From Bacillus sp. FJAT-29937 (GTDB lineage: Bacteria > Bacillota > Bacilli > Bacillales > Cytobacillaceae): a stretch of 64,000 bases of DNA. Shown here piece by piece: positions 35,882-45,175 of the stretch (the stretch's first letter is position 1; each line of letters opens with the position of its first letter). The stretch spans positions 202,878 through 266,877 of the forward strand of contig NZ_LMAS01000006.1 in assembly GCF_001509555.1 (NCBI RefSeq), read 5' to 3'. The position numbers and the translations under genes are program-made. The notes under the pieces were generated by a model. It worked only from the letters and a program-made list of their open reading frames with translations, did no database searches and was not told the origin of the DNA.

Positions 35882-36844
35882 ATGGAACGCAGTTTAACAA
35901 TGGAGCTTGTCCGTGTAACAGAAGGGGCAGCCTTAGCATCGGCCCGCTGGATGGGACGCGGGAAAAAGGATGAAGCAGATGATGCAGCCACAACAGCGAT
36001 GAGAAATGTGTTTGATACCGTACCAATGAAGGGAACCGTTGTCATTGGTGAAGGGGAAATGGATGAAGCGCCAATGCTTTACATCGGAGAAAAGCTTGGT
36101 ACTGGCTATGGACCGCGTGTAGATGTAGCAGTAGATCCGCTTGAAGGCACGAATATCGTGGCATCTGGAGGCTGGAATGCACTTGCTGTTTTGGCTGTTG
36201 CTGATCATGGCAACTTGCTTCACGCTCCTGATATGTATATGGACAAAATCGCGGTTGGCCCTGAAGCTGTAGGCCAAATTGATATTAATGCTTCGGTCAT
36301 CGATAACTTGAAGGCTGTAGCAAAAGCGAAAAATAAAGACATTGAAGATGTGGTAGCAACGGTCTTAAATCGTGATCGTCATAGTCACATTGTGTCTCAG
36401 CTTCGTGAAGCGGGGGCTAGAATTAAATTGATCAATGACGGGGATGTCGCAGGTGCGATCAACACGGCATTTGATCATACGGGAGTCGACATTCTTTTCG
36501 GACTTGGCGGTGCACCAGAGGGCGTGTTAGCCGCTGTAGCACTTAAATGCCTAGGCGGAGAAATTCAAGGAAAGCTTGTTCCGCAGAACGATGCTGAAAT
36601 CGAACGCTGCAAGAAAATGGGCCTTGATGTAAACAAAATTCTTCTTATGGAGGATTTAGTAAAAGGCGATGACGCTATCTTTGCTGCAACGGGTGTGACA
36701 GATGGAGAGCTTCTTCGCGGAGTACAATTTAAAGGAACGTACGGGTCTACTCATACGGTTGTTATGCGTGCAAAATCCGGAACAGTCCGTTTCATTGAAG
36801 GACGTCATAGTCTAACGAAAAAACCAAACCTAGTCATTGGATAA
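35882..36844 (+). CDS. glpX: Class II fructose-1,6-bisphosphatase GlpX
   Basis: 320 residues. Signatures [34 protein letters not shown] (metal ligands), [15 protein letters not shown] and [19 protein letters not shown]. It removes the 1-phosphate of fructose-1,6-bisphosphate in gluconeogenesis. ATG 35882 follows GAGGGGGA. It is in the same region as fbaA, which makes or cleaves the same substrate. A hairpin without a T run (36857-36896) follows. Confidence 0.95.
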   Translation: MERSLTMELVRVTEGAALASARWMGRGKKDEADDAATTAMRNVFDTVPMKGTVVIGEGEMDEAPMLYIGEKLGTGYGPRVDVAVDPLEGTNIVASGGWNALAVLAVADHGNLLHAPDMYMDKIAVGPEAVGQIDINASVIDNLKAVAKAKNKDIEDVVATVLNRDRHSHIVSQLREAGARIKLINDGDVAGAINTAFDHTGVDILFGLGGAPEGVLAAVALKCLGGEIQGKLVPQNDAEIERCKKMGLDVNKILLMEDLVKGDDAIFAATGVTDGELLRGVQFKGTYGSTHTVVMRAKSGTVRFIEGRHSLTKKPNLVIG

Positions 36845-37311
36845 AGAGAGTCTTTACGGGCTGTTGATCCCAGGCTCAACGGGGGCTCACAGCCCGATAA
36901 TCTGCGATAATATCTTCAGAATGCTAGTTCATTCTAATGGAAAGTAACCTTTCCAAAATGAAGAGGATAAAGATATAAAAAGGTCTGGTCATAAAATGGC
37001 CAGGCCGTATCCTCTTATTTCCTGCCAAAATGGACTTGTTTCCTAATTGTAAATAAAATATAGTTAATACAGGCCCCTATGGGGAGTGCTTTTAAGTTTT
37101 TTTCAATAAAGCTAACCTCAAAAAAATAACCTTTCAAAGTTGTAGGATTAGATGGGCTCCTTTTTTGATTTATCCTCAAGTTTAATTATATATAATACTA
37201 GTTTTCGTTTTACCTCAATCATATTTTTCCCGTTTTATTTTATTGTTTCTTCGGTTTTTAGTTTCAATTTTTTAGGGGAAGAGTTTGAAAAAATAAAAGA
37301 GTGGTGTCATT
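36845..37311 (+). other. Long glpX-rho gap with hairpins (rho leader region)
   Basis: About 470 bases. Seen: a CGGGCTGT/ACAGCCCG hairpin (36857-36896) without a T run; a nested hairpin with outer AAGAGGATA (36961-36969) / TATCCTCTT (37008-37016) and inner GGTCTGG / CCAGGCC, followed by ATTT, which looks like the glpX terminator; and GCCCC/GGGG (37073-37084) before a T-rich tract. The last 230 bases before rho are AT- and T-rich, as expected of a leader carrying Rho-sensitive control, but I cannot show that from sequence. A 70-residue frame at 37152-37364 overlaps rho and is judged spurious. Confidence 0.55.
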
Positions 37312-38580
37312 ATGGGATTAAATATATCCAGTTTAGAAAATATGAAGTTAAAGGAGCTTTATGAGCTTGCCCGCGAATATAAAGTTTCTTATTACAGCAA
37401 ATTAACAAAGAAAGAATTAATTTTTGCCATTTTAAAGGCGAGAGCAGAGAAGGAAGGATACTTCTTTATGGAAGGTGTCCTGGAAATCATTCAATCGGAG
37501 GGCTTTGGATTTTTAAGGCCGATCAATTATTCTCCAAGCTCAGAGGATATTTATATTTCGGCTTCGCAAATCCGCCGTTTTGACTTAAGGAATGGGGATA
37601 AGGTTTCCGGAAAAGTTCGTCCTCCGAAAGAGAATGAACGGTATTTTGGCTTGCTTCAAGTTGAACTTGTTAATGGGGATGACCCGGAGACTGCGAAGGA
37701 GCGCGTGCATTTTCCTGCCTTAACACCGTTATATCCAGATCTCCACATGAAGCTGGAAACAACGCAAAGGCATCTTTCTACAAGAATTATGGACGTGCTG
37801 GCACCAGTTGGATTTGGACAGCGTGGTCTAATTGTCGCTCCGCCTAAGGCTGGTAAAACGATGCTTTTAAAAGAAATTGCCAATAGCATTACAACGAACC
37901 ATCCTGAAGTGGAGCTGATCGTCCTCTTAATTGATGAGCGCCCGGAAGAGGTAACCGATATTGAACGCTCTGTTGCGGGAGATGTAGTGAGCTCAACCTT
38001 TGATGAGGTTCCTGAAAATCACATCAAGGTGGCGGAGCTTGTCCTTGAACGTGCGATGCGCCTAGTCGAGCATAAGCGCGATGTTGTGATCTTGATGGAT
38101 AGTATTACGAGATTGGCAAGGGCTTATAACCTTGTTATTCCGCCGAGCGGCAGAACGCTTTCAGGGGGGATTGACCCGGCAGCCTTCCACCGTCCAAAAC
38201 GTTTCTTCGGTGCAGCGCGTAATATTGAGGAAGGCGGCAGCTTAACGATTCTAGCAACCGCTCTTGTCGATACAGGCTCGAGAATGGACGATGTCATTTA
38301 CGAGGAATTTAAAGGGACTGGTAATATGGAGCTTCATCTTGACCGTGCACTTGCCGAAAGAAGAATCTTCCCAGCGATTGATATCCGCCGTTCCGGAACG
38401 CGTAAAGAAGAGCTTCTTATCCAGAAGGAACAGCTGGACATGCTGTGGGCGATTCGAAAATCCATGTCAGACTCACCAGACTTTGCTGAGAAGTTCTTGC
38501 GCAAGCTAAGACAAACGAAATCAAATGAAGACTTTTTTGCCAACTTGGCAGAAGAAATGAAGTCGAAGCGTTCTCATTAG
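37312..38580 (+). CDS. rho: Transcription termination factor Rho
   Basis: 422 residues. N-terminal helical and cold-shock-like RNA-binding domain ([28 protein letters not shown]), then a RecA-type ATPase: Walker [13 protein letters not shown], Walker [17 protein letters not shown]-loop region [15 protein letters not shown] and arginine finger in [20 protein letters not shown] hexameric ATP-driven RNA translocase that ends transcription. ATG 37312 has a weak site (GAGTGGTG). The order glpX-rho-rpmE-tdk matches B. subtilis. Confidence 0.97.
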   Translation: MGLNISSLENMKLKELYELAREYKVSYYSKLTKKELIFAILKARAEKEGYFFMEGVLEIIQSEGFGFLRPINYSPSSEDIYISASQIRRFDLRNGDKVSGKVRPPKENERYFGLLQVELVNGDDPETAKERVHFPALTPLYPDLHMKLETTQRHLSTRIMDVLAPVGFGQRGLIVAPPKAGKTMLLKEIANSITTNHPEVELIVLLIDERPEEVTDIERSVAGDVVSSTFDEVPENHIKVAELVLERAMRLVEHKRDVVILMDSITRLARAYNLVIPPSGRTLSGGIDPAAFHRPKRFFGAARNIEEGGSLTILATALVDTGSRMDDVIYEEFKGTGNMELHLDRALAERRIFPAIDIRRSGTRKEELLIQKEQLDMLWAIRKSMSDSPDFAEKFLRKLRQTKSNEDFFANLAEEMKSKRSH

Positions 38581-38647
38581 TAGGAAAACAGGGCAAGTAG
38601 TTGGGAAGAGTGGATAATTTTTCTCTCTTTATATACGCAATCAAATA

Positions 38648-38676
38648 TTGCAAAATAGGGTTGACCTTGTTATAAT
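38648..38676 (+). promoter_or_regulatory. Promoter of rpmE
   Basis: TTGCAA (38648-38653), 17-base spacer, TATAAT (38671-38676), about 90 bases before rpmE. A second TTGACC at 38661 lies too near the -10 to be its -35. Confidence 0.6.
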
Positions 38677-38772
38677 AATTCCAGTGTGTTTTAGATTATA
38701 CGGTCAGCTTCATTTGACCCGTAATATATAACTCTGTCTCAGTATGATTCAGGGCGGAAGGAGATGAAAAGA

Positions 38773-38976
38773 ATGAAAGCAGGAATTCATCCAAATTACA
38801 ATAAAGCAATCGTTAAATGTGCATGTGGTAATGAATTTGAAACGGGTTCTGTTCAAAAGGAAATCCGTGTTGAAACTTGTTCTGAATGCCATCCATTCTA
38901 CACAGGTCGTCAAAAATTCGCTGAAGCTGGCGGACGTGTTGACCGTTTCAACAAAAAATACGGCATTAAGCAATAA
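38773..38976 (+). CDS. rpmE: 50S ribosomal protein L31 (zinc-binding type)
   Basis: 67 residues. The C+ form of L31: Cys16 and Cys18 (KCACGNEF) with Cys36 and Cys39 ([12 protein letters not shown]) make the zinc knuckle. [20 protein letters not shown] is the L31 signature. In B. subtilis this form is replaced by the non-zinc paralogue when zinc is scarce. ATG 38773 is 9 bases after GGAAGGAG; ATG 38764 abuts it. It has its own promoter and a strong terminator. Confidence 0.98.
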   Translation: MKAGIHPNYNKAIVKCACGNEFETGSVQKEIRVETCSECHPFYTGRQKFAEAGGRVDRFNKKYGIKQ

Positions 38977-38990
38977 TAATAACAAAACCA

Positions 38991-39026
38991 AAACAGGCAA
39001 GTTTTCTTTCTTGCCTGTTTTTTATT
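38991..39026 (+). terminator. Terminator of rpmE
   Basis: Perfect 11-bp stem AAACAGGCAAG (38991-39001) / CTTGCCTGTTT (39010-39020) with T run. Confidence 0.93.
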
Positions 39027-39075
39027 TCGATTTTACAGCATAATTTGCACTGTTTTTAAGGAGGAGAGGCCTTCT

Positions 39076-39693
39076 ATGTATGTCATGAAGCAACATGGAT
39101 GGGTAGAGGTGATTTGCGGGAGCATGTTCTCTGGAAAATCCGAAGAACTGATTCGCCGGGTGCGCAGAGTGCAATTTGCGAAACAGCAAATTGTGGTGTT
39201 TAAACCGCAAATAGATAATCGCTATAGTGAAGAAGCGGTGGTTTCCCATAATGGGACAGCCTTTACGGCTATACCGATTTCAAATTCTACAGAGATTTTC
39301 AAACATATTCATTCTGATATCGATGTTATTGCTATCGATGAGGTTCAATTTTTTGACTCGGAAATCGTAAAGGTGATTCAGCATCTAGCGAATAGCGGCC
39401 ATCGTGTCATTGCAGCAGGCCTCGATCAGGATTTCCGCGGCGAGACATTTGGCCAAATGCCAGCCCTTATGGCCATTGCCGAATTAGTGACCAAACTTCA
39501 AGCCGTCTGTGCGGTTTGCGGCTCACCAGCCAGCCGTACGCAAAGATTAATTAACGGGGAGCCCGCTTCCTATGATGATCCTGTTATTTTAGTTGGTGCT
39601 TCTGAAACGTATGAAGCACGGTGCCGACATCATCATGAAGTGCCCAAGTCACCGAAAATTTCAGGTGAAGAGCAGGCAACACAGGCTTTATAA
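39076..39693 (+). CDS. tdk: Thymidine kinase
   Basis: 205 residues, type II thymidine kinase. P-loop [14 protein letters not shown] (about 14-27), Walker B-like AIDEVQFF, catalytic Glu in that motif, a zinc-ribbon lasso domain with [13 protein letters not shown] and a second Cys/His region (RCRHHHEV). It phosphorylates thymidine for salvage. ATG 39076 follows GGAGGAGAG. Downstream is a short hairpin region, then the 21-bp array. Confidence 0.96.
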   Translation: MYVMKQHGWVEVICGSMFSGKSEELIRRVRRVQFAKQQIVVFKPQIDNRYSEEAVVSHNGTAFTAIPISNSTEIFKHIHSDIDVIAIDEVQFFDSEIVKVIQHLANSGHRVIAAGLDQDFRGETFGQMPALMAIAELVTKLQAVCAVCGSPASRTQRLINGEPASYDDPVILVGASETYEARCRHHHEVPKSPKISGEEQATQAL

Positions 39694-39752
39694 CATACTT
39701 AATTCTGTCTGAAGAGATTCAGGCAGTTTTTTTGTTTTTTGGAGAAGAAGGA

Positions 39753-39830
39753 GATGGCGGATAACATGATGGAACTGGCGGGTATTTTGCCAAAGCAGCG
39801 GATATAGTGGCGTATCTAGCGGATATCCTG
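39753..39830. repeat. Short array, about 21-bp period (GCGGATA)
   Basis: GCGGATA (one copy GCGGGTA) starts at 39757, 39778, 39798 and 39819, steps of 21, 20 and 21. The bases between are not conserved. It lies between tdk and the lipoprotein gene. Confidence 0.75.
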
Positions 39831-39942
39831 GATTTGTCCATTTTTAGAGGGGGATTTTTTTAAAAAAAGAGCAACGTTTTGGCTGAAATTGGGCGGTGGA
39901 ATCTCCGGTATAGTGGACATGCTATAAATGGAGGTGTAAATG

Positions 39943-40386
39943 ATGAAGAGATGGTTTGTTATTATTATGCTTCTTGTATTATCAGCGGGCTGTACGAATT
40001 TTAATCGTGGAGTTGAAAAGCTTTACGGGCCGAATGAGGATCAGGATGGGTTTAGAAATGTATCTACCCGAAATGATGACCAGGACTATAATACAAGGGC
40101 TTGGACAATGGATGAACAAAATCCTAATTTTCCTAATACGACAGGAACGAATAGGGTAAATCAGCAGTCAGAAATTGATCAAGCACGCCAGGTCATCGAT
40201 GCCTTAGATGGCTACCGTTCTGGTCCCGTATGGATCAACGGCGATGATATGTGGGTCACGGCTTATAAAAAAGGCATGCTGACTGATAGCCAAAGAACAA
40301 AGGAAGCGTCTATGCTCCGAAAAAAACTAGAACATGCGCTGCCCCGCTATCATATTGAAATTAAAGTTCAAGAGGATCGAAGGTAA
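39943..40386 (+). CDS. Putative lipoprotein of unknown function
   Basis: 147 residues. Type II signal peptide: MKRWFVIIMLLVLSAGC, with lipobox LSAGC and Cys17 as the lipid anchor. The mature part begins with an Asn/Asp-rich, probably disordered stretch (YGPNEDQDGFRNVSTRNDDQDYN), then a small domain with DQARQVIDALDGYRSG and a basic C-terminal helix. The latter resembles the YhcN/YlaJ sporulation lipoproteins, but I am not sure. ATG 39943 is 6 bases after GGAGGTG; ATG 39940 is too near. Not present here in B. subtilis, as I recall. Confidence 0.75.
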   Translation: MKRWFVIIMLLVLSAGCTNFNRGVEKLYGPNEDQDGFRNVSTRNDDQDYNTRAWTMDEQNPNFPNTTGTNRVNQQSEIDQARQVIDALDGYRSGPVWINGDDMWVTAYKKGMLTDSQRTKEASMLRKKLEHALPRYHIEIKVQEDRR

Positions 40387-40513
40387 AATGCCTTGCTGCT
40401 GCAGCAGGGTTTTTTTTGTTGTGGATTGTCCGCCTTGGTGGACATAGTGTCCGCAAGTTTCTTCAACTATTGAGTTTAGTACAAAAAAATCTCCCTCAAT
40501 CTAATAAAAACAG

Positions 40514-40549
40514 TTGATTAAAAACCAAAATGCGATATATTAGTTATAT
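40514..40549 (+). promoter_or_regulatory. Shared promoter/operator, copy 1 (before the exporter)
   Basis: TTGATT (40514-40519), 16 bases, TATATT (40536-40541), inside the wider match TGCGATATATTAGTTATAT (40531-40549). A left arm AAACCAAAAT (40522-40531) makes it an imperfect palindrome with the right arm ATATATTAGTTA. Confidence 0.6.
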
Positions 40550-40589
40550 GAATTTAACATAATATTTCAAATTTTGGGGAGAGAACATC

Positions 40590-41567
40590 ATGCGGCCAAT
40601 CATAATAGGGATTTTTGCGGCTTTCTTTTTTGCGTTTACATTTATTTTTAATCGGTCAATGGAGCTTTCAGGGGGAAGCTGGATTTGGAGTGCTTCGTTA
40701 CGATATATATTTATGGTGCCATTTCTAATGCTCATTGTCGCAAGCAGAAGGAATTTAAAGCCGCTTTTAATTGAAATGAAAAAGAATCCGGGCGCCTGGC
40801 TTCTATGGAGCTTAATCGGATTTGGACTTTTCTATGCCCCTATAAGTTTTGCGGCAGCCTATGGTCCAGGATGGCTGATTGCTGGAACATGGCAAGTGAC
40901 GATCATTTCGGGCTCACTGCTTGCTCCATTATTTTTTGAAACAAAGCAAACACGAAACGGCCCGATTAAAGTGAGAGGAAAAATTCCGCTTATTGGTCTG
41001 TCGATGTCATTGATCATCCTTCTAGGTGTTGCGTTTATGCAATTGGAGCAAGCAAGCAATATTTCTGGAAAAATGCTCATGCTAGGAGTGGTGCCGGTCA
41101 TTATTGCCTCATTTGCCTATCCATTAGGGAACCGGAAAATGATGGAGGTTTGCGGAAATCGGTTAGACGCTTATCAGCGGGTGCTAGGGATGACATTGGC
41201 AAGTCTGCCGTTTTGGTTGCTTTTATCTATATATGGAGTAGCTACTGTTGGGCTGCCGAGCACAGGACAAACCTTTCAATCACTTCTAGTTGCACTGTTC
41301 TCTGGAGTGATTGCAACAGTACTCTTTTTCAAGGCAACGGATTTGGTAAAAGGGGACATGCAGAAGCTGGGAGCTGTAGAAGCAACACAGTCATTTGAAG
41401 TTTTATTTGCCGTAGCGGGAGAGATGCTCATTTTATCAGCACCCGTTCCTTCGCTTGTTTCTTGGATCGGCATTCTCTTAGTCATTGCGGGTCTAGTTCT
41501 GCATAGCTATGTTTCCAACCGGGAAAAACCGTTAAAGGTAACGGCGGTAAGATACAAATCTAGCTAA
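40590..41567 (+). CDS. DMT-superfamily exporter (EmrE-like multidrug resistance family)
   Basis: 325 residues with about ten hydrophobic segments (from IIIGIFAAFFFAFTFIFN to WIGILLVIAGLVLHSY), the ten-helix EamA/DMT plan. I recognise the multidrug-resistance-efflux type from PYGP-like YGPGWLIAGTWQ and AYPLGNRKMMEVCG. The substrate cannot be read from sequence; an amino acid or metabolite is as likely as a drug. ATG 40590 follows GGGGAGAG. It shares a promoter motif with the GntR and SHMT-like genes that follow, suggesting the three work together. Confidence 0.8.
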   Translation: MRPIIIGIFAAFFFAFTFIFNRSMELSGGSWIWSASLRYIFMVPFLMLIVASRRNLKPLLIEMKKNPGAWLLWSLIGFGLFYAPISFAAAYGPGWLIAGTWQVTIISGSLLAPLFFETKQTRNGPIKVRGKIPLIGLSMSLIILLGVAFMQLEQASNISGKMLMLGVVPVIIASFAYPLGNRKMMEVCGNRLDAYQRVLGMTLASLPFWLLLSIYGVATVGLPSTGQTFQSLLVALFSGVIATVLFFKATDLVKGDMQKLGAVEATQSFEVLFAVAGEMLILSAPVPSLVSWIGILLVIAGLVLHSYVSNREKPLKVTAVRYKSS

Positions 41568-41607
41568 GCAAAAACTCATAAGGCTGCTTTTGCCTGTCAT
41601 GCTTAAA

Positions 41608-41644
41608 TTGACAGACAAATACAAGGTTGATATATTGGTTTTAT
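41608..41644 (+). promoter_or_regulatory. Shared promoter/operator, copy 2 (GntR gene, leaderless)
   Basis: TTGACA (41608-41613), 17 bases, TATATT (41631-41636). The expected start, seven bases on, is the A of the GntR ATG (41643). GATATATTGGTTTTAT (41629-41644) matches the copy before 42539. Confidence 0.7.
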
Positions 41645-42296
41645 GAAGATTATTAAAACGATTGCGCGCCCTGCTTTAAGAGATCAAGTATATGAGTCAT
41701 TGAAGAAAGCCATTGTGACATTGGAATTAGAGCCTGGCCAGCGGATTATGGATAAGGATTTAGCCACACAGTTCGGTGTTAGCAGAACGCCTGTGAGGGA
41801 AGCACTTAAAAGGCTGGAGGATGAAGGTCTTGTTGAATCATTGCCAGGCTCGCAAACTCGGATTACGGAAATTCATTTAGAGGAGGCGAAAAACGCGTTT
41901 ACCGTTGTTGCTGCCTTGCATGGGTTAGCTGCACGGCTGGCCGTACCGTCTATTACGGAAGAAGATATTCAGCTAATGGAAGAAAGCAATGCTCAGTTAA
42001 AAAAGGCATTAGAAAATAAAAATGTTTTAGATGCGGTCGAAGCAGATGACCAATTTCATGCGATTCTGTTATTAGCTTCCGGGAATCAGGAAATAAGTCT
42101 GGCATTAGAAAGAATGATGTCGAAGGTTCGGAGACTGGAATTTTCGAAGTTTAGTTCTCTTGATGGGATGAAATCGATTGCGGAGCACGATGAAATCATT
42201 TCCGCCTGCAGAACCAAAAATCCAAGCCTAGCCAGTTCACTGTTAGAAGAAAATTGGCTTAGCCTAGGAAGGCTATTAGTCGGAGATGAGGAATAA
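41643..42296 (+). CDS. GntR family regulator with FCD domain
   Basis: 217 residues. Winged helix-turn-helix at about 10-75 (LRDQVYESLKKAIVTLELEPG, DLATQFGVSRTPVREALKRLE, SRTPVREAL being diagnostic), then an all-helical FCD ligand domain with acidic/His residues typical of metal or organic-acid binding (ADDQFHAILL, AEHDEII). Ligand unknown. No ribosome site precedes ATG 41643, and the promoter places +1 on it, so leaderless translation is likely. It probably controls itself, the exporter upstream and the PLP enzyme downstream. Confidence 0.9.
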   Translation: MKIIKTIARPALRDQVYESLKKAIVTLELEPGQRIMDKDLATQFGVSRTPVREALKRLEDEGLVESLPGSQTRITEIHLEEAKNAFTVVAALHGLAARLAVPSITEEDIQLMEESNAQLKKALENKNVLDAVEADDQFHAILLLASGNQEISLALERMMSKVRRLEFSKFSSLDGMKSIAEHDEIISACRTKNPSLASSLLEENWLSLGRLLVGDEE

Positions 42297-42315
42297 AGAG
42301 AATCATACACTTTTT

Positions 42316-42348
42316 GAGTATAACATTTGTTGTACTCTTTTTTATTTT
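42316..42348 (+). terminator. Terminator of the GntR gene
   Basis: GAGTATAACA (42316-42325) / TGTTGTACTC (42328-42337) with one wobble pair, T-rich tail. Confidence 0.8.
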
Positions 42349-42394
42349 GTCGAAAATTAATATTTGAAAAAATAAAATAATCAGAAAAATAACA

Positions 42395-42429
42395 TTGACT
42401 GTTTAAACAATATGCGATATATTGGTTTT
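42395..42429 (+). promoter_or_regulatory. Shared promoter/operator, copy 3 (before the SHMT-like gene)
   Basis: TTGACT (42395-42400), 17 bases, TATATT (42418-42423). The wider AAACAATAT (42405-42413), GCG, ATATATTGGTTT (42417-42428) is a near-palindrome over the -10. Its right arm is shared with the copies at 40531 and 41629. Confidence 0.65.
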
Positions 42430-42538
42430 GGATTTGGGTTTTCTAATGCAGCTCTGAGTTCTCATACGATAATCAGTCAGAATGTTGTGCTTTTTGTAAA
42501 GGGATTGAACTAGATTATAAATTTAGGAGGAAACGGCA

Positions 42539-43882
42539 ATGACTTCACTTACCACAACGGCTGGAAATTATGATGTTCACGACTCAAAGGTATTAGATTG
42601 GGCAAAGGATATTATTGAAAAAAGCTCTTCTGCGAGATTAATTCAGAAGGAAATTATTGATGCTGTCGACCGGAATGCCATTTGGAGAGGGCAGGAGTGT
42701 CTGAATTTATTGGCCCCTGAGGCGCCGACAAGCCCAACAGTAAGACAATTATTAGCTTCTGAGGTGGGAACAAGAGCGGCTGAGGGTCATATTGGGCCAA
42801 CGCAAAGATGGTTTTCCGGAACGAAATATATAGATGAAATTGAATCTTTATGTGTGGAATTGCTGAAAAAGGTTTTTAACAGTAATTATGCAGATCATCG
42901 CCTTGTGGCAAGTATGATCGGGAATATGACGGTTTATGCTGCGTTGACGAAGCCTGGGGATAATATTTTAACAATTGCTCAGCCATTTGGCGGCCATTCC
43001 AGTAATCGTTATGATGGACCTGCGGGAATTCGCGGCTTGAACATTTACGATGTTCCAATGGATCCTGTTGATCTCGTTGTAAATATCGATGAGTTTGCCA
43101 AGGTGGCGAGGGAGGTAAAGCCTAAGCTCGTAACGCTCGGTGCTTCCATGACACTGTTCCCATTCCCGCTGAAGGAAATGTCCGATATTGTGAGCGAATG
43201 GGGCGGGAAAATCTTCTTCGACGGTGCCCATCAGCTCGGCCTTATCGGCGGCGGACAATTTCAAGATCCATTAAACGAGGGTGCCTGTGTCATGACAGGC
43301 TCTGCTGGAAAAACATTCAGCGGACCACAGAGCGGAATTATTGTCTGGAATGATCCTGAGCTAACGAAGCCAATTTGCGATACGATTTTCCCGGCACTTG
43401 CTGCCACTCACCAAGTGAACCGTGTAGCAGCATTGGCTGCATCAGCAGCTGAATTCCTGGCGTTTGGAAAGGAATACATGGCGCAAATTGTGGCAAATGC
43501 CAAGGCACTGGCAAAGGCATTGCATGAACGGGGCATTACAGTACTCGGAGCTCATAAAGGTTTTACTGAAACTCATCAAGTTATTGTAGACGTGAAGCAT
43601 TTTGGTGGCGGGCTTGATGTCGCTCATAAACTGGCAAAAGCGAATATCATTACGAACAAAAATCTGATTCCAAGCGATAAACCTGAAGATTGGGATTTCC
43701 CAAGCGGCCTGCGCATAGGTACGATTGAAATTACCCGCCTTGGCATGAAGGAAGCGGAGATGGAGATCATCGCAGACTATATTGTCAGTGTGCTTGAGGA
43801 TCGGGATACGGTTGAGAATATTCGCAAACAAGTCATTGATATGCGTTCTGCTTATCAAAAAATCCATTACTGCTTTGACTAA
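42539..43882 (+). CDS. SHMT-like PLP-dependent enzyme (paralogue of glyA)
   Basis: 447 residues with the fold-type I aldolase plan of serine hydroxymethyltransferase: NLLAPEAPTSPTVRQLLASE, AAEGHIGPTQRWFSGTKYID, the cofactor Asp-His pair FFDGAHQLGLIGGGQ (Asp228, His231) and the Schiff-base Lys258 in TGSAGKTFSGPQSG. The usual THKT of SHMT is replaced by SAGKT. The true glyA is at 59162, so this is a second, divergent copy, perhaps an alpha-methylserine or threonine-type aldolase; the substrate is unproven. ATG 42539 follows GGAGGAAAC. Context: the GntR regulator and exporter share its promoter motif. Confidence 0.85.
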   Translation: MTSLTTTAGNYDVHDSKVLDWAKDIIEKSSSARLIQKEIIDAVDRNAIWRGQECLNLLAPEAPTSPTVRQLLASEVGTRAAEGHIGPTQRWFSGTKYIDEIESLCVELLKKVFNSNYADHRLVASMIGNMTVYAALTKPGDNILTIAQPFGGHSSNRYDGPAGIRGLNIYDVPMDPVDLVVNIDEFAKVAREVKPKLVTLGASMTLFPFPLKEMSDIVSEWGGKIFFDGAHQLGLIGGGQFQDPLNEGACVMTGSAGKTFSGPQSGIIVWNDPELTKPICDTIFPALAATHQVNRVAALAASAAEFLAFGKEYMAQIVANAKALAKALHERGITVLGAHKGFTETHQVIVDVKHFGGGLDVAHKLAKANIITNKNLIPSDKPEDWDFPSGLRIGTIEITRLGMKEAEMEIIADYIVSVLEDRDTVENIRKQVIDMRSAYQKIHYCFD

Positions 43883-43897
43883 TAAATTGTCCGAAGA

Positions 43898-43926
43898 GGC
43901 TATCGTTCTTAAAACGGTAGCCTTTT
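43898..43926 (+). terminator. Terminator of the SHMT-like gene
   Basis: GGCTATCGTT (43898-43907) / AACGGTAGCC (43913-43922) with one wobble, four T. Confidence 0.75.
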
Positions 43927-44101
43927 CTATTGCTTTTTCCAAAATATTTTTGACCTCATCTTTCACCTATACTATAATTAGAATGTTATGGACTTTATTG
44001 GTGAATAAGCGTGAATCGCTCACTTTTAGCGTAAACGTATTGAATAGATATAGCTCGGAAATAATACTCCGAAGTGTTATGGAAATTAGAGGTGAAATGC
44101 T

Positions 44102-45175
44102 GTGTTTGATCGTCTTCAATCTGTAGAGGACCGCTATGAAAGATTAAATGAGCTTTTAAGTGATCCGGAAATTGTTAATGATCCAAAAAAATTGCGCGAA
44201 TACTCGAAGGAACAGTCAGATATTCAGGAGACTGTTGACGCTTATCGTGAATATAAGGATGTTCGTGAGCAGTATCAAGATGCGAAAGCCATGCTTGATG
44301 ACAAGCTGGATGCGGAAATGCGTGAAATGGTAAAGGAAGAGCTTGATGAGCTGGAAGACAAGGTCGAGGAATTAGAAGCTCGTTTGAAGATTCTTTTAAT
44401 CCCGAAAGATCCGAACGATGATAAAAACGTTATTATGGAAATTCGTGGAGCAGCAGGCGGAGATGAAGCTGCCTTATTTGCCGGGGATTTATACCGCATG
44501 TACAGCCGTTTTGCCGAGATGCAGGGCTGGAAAACGGAAGTCATTGAAACACACTCAACTGGAGTGGGCGGCTACAAGGAAATTATTTTTATGATTAACG
44601 GAAACGGCGCTTATTCAAAATTGAAGTTTGAAAATGGCGCTCACCGCGTACAGCGTGTACCGGAAACAGAATCTGGCGGTCGTATCCATACTTCTACGGC
44701 AACGGTTGCGGTTTTACCAGAGGCAGAGGAAGTTGAGATTGAAATTCATGATAAAGATGTTCGTGTGGATACGTTTGCATCAAGTGGACCAGGTGGACAG
44801 AGTGTTAACACCACAATGTCAGCTGTTCGTTTAACACATATTCCAACAGGTACAGTTGTTTCCTGCCAGGATGAAAAATCGCAAATTAAAAATAAAGAAA
44901 AAGCCATGAAGGTTTTACGTGCGCGTGTGTATGATAAATTCCAACGGGAAGCACAGGCTGAGTATGATCAGGCCCGTAAATCCGCAGTTGGTACCGGAGA
45001 CCGTTCTGAGCGTATCCGCACGTACAACTTCCCGCAAAATCGTGTAACAGACCACCGCATTGGATTAACGATCCAAAAGCTTGACCAAATTCTTTCAGGG
45101 AAATTGGATGAAGTAATTGATGCGTTAATCGTTGAAGAACAGTCAGCTAAGCTGGAAAGTGCATCAAATGAGTAA
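44102..45175 (+). CDS. prfA: Peptide chain release factor 1
   Basis: 357 residues. N-terminal helical domain, then the GGQ loop [20 protein letters not shown] (about 222-241) that triggers peptidyl-tRNA hydrolysis at UAA/UAG. The RF1 branch fits the local context. GTG 44102 is 7 bases after AGAGGTG (44088-44094); the nearer ATG at 44097 is out of frame. The stop overlaps prmC (ATGAGTAA), so its own modifying methyltransferase is coupled to it. Confidence 0.96.
   Translation: MFDRLQSVEDRYERLNELLSDPEIVNDPKKLREYSKEQSDIQETVDAYREYKDVREQYQDAKAMLDDKLDAEMREMVKEELDELEDKVEELEARLKILLIPKDPNDDKNVIMEIRGAAGGDEAALFAGDLYRMYSRFAEMQGWKTEVIETHSTGVGGYKEIIFMINGNGAYSKLKFENGAHRVQRVPETESGGRIHTSTATVAVLPEAEEVEIEIHDKDVRVDTFASSGPGGQSVNTTMSAVRLTHIPTGTVVSCQDEKSQIKNKEKAMKVLRARVYDKFQREAQAEYDQARKSAVGTGDRSERIRTYNFPQNRVTDHRIGLTIQKLDQILSGKLDEVIDALIVEEQSAKLESASNE

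Noticed and set aside
36036-36338. Minus-strand frames opposite ywhD, glpX, mmgA and other genes
   Set aside because: They lie fully antisense to well-recognised genes, lack ribosome sites, and have no recognisable domains.
37152-37364. 70-residue hydrophobic frame overlapping the start of rho
   Set aside because: It overlaps rho by 53 bases in another frame, has no ribosome site, and its composition follows the T-rich leader.
42539-43882. Annotation of this gene as a second glyA
   Set aside because: It shares the fold but lacks the THKT motif around the PLP lysine, and it has a different gene context; canonical glyA is at 59162.
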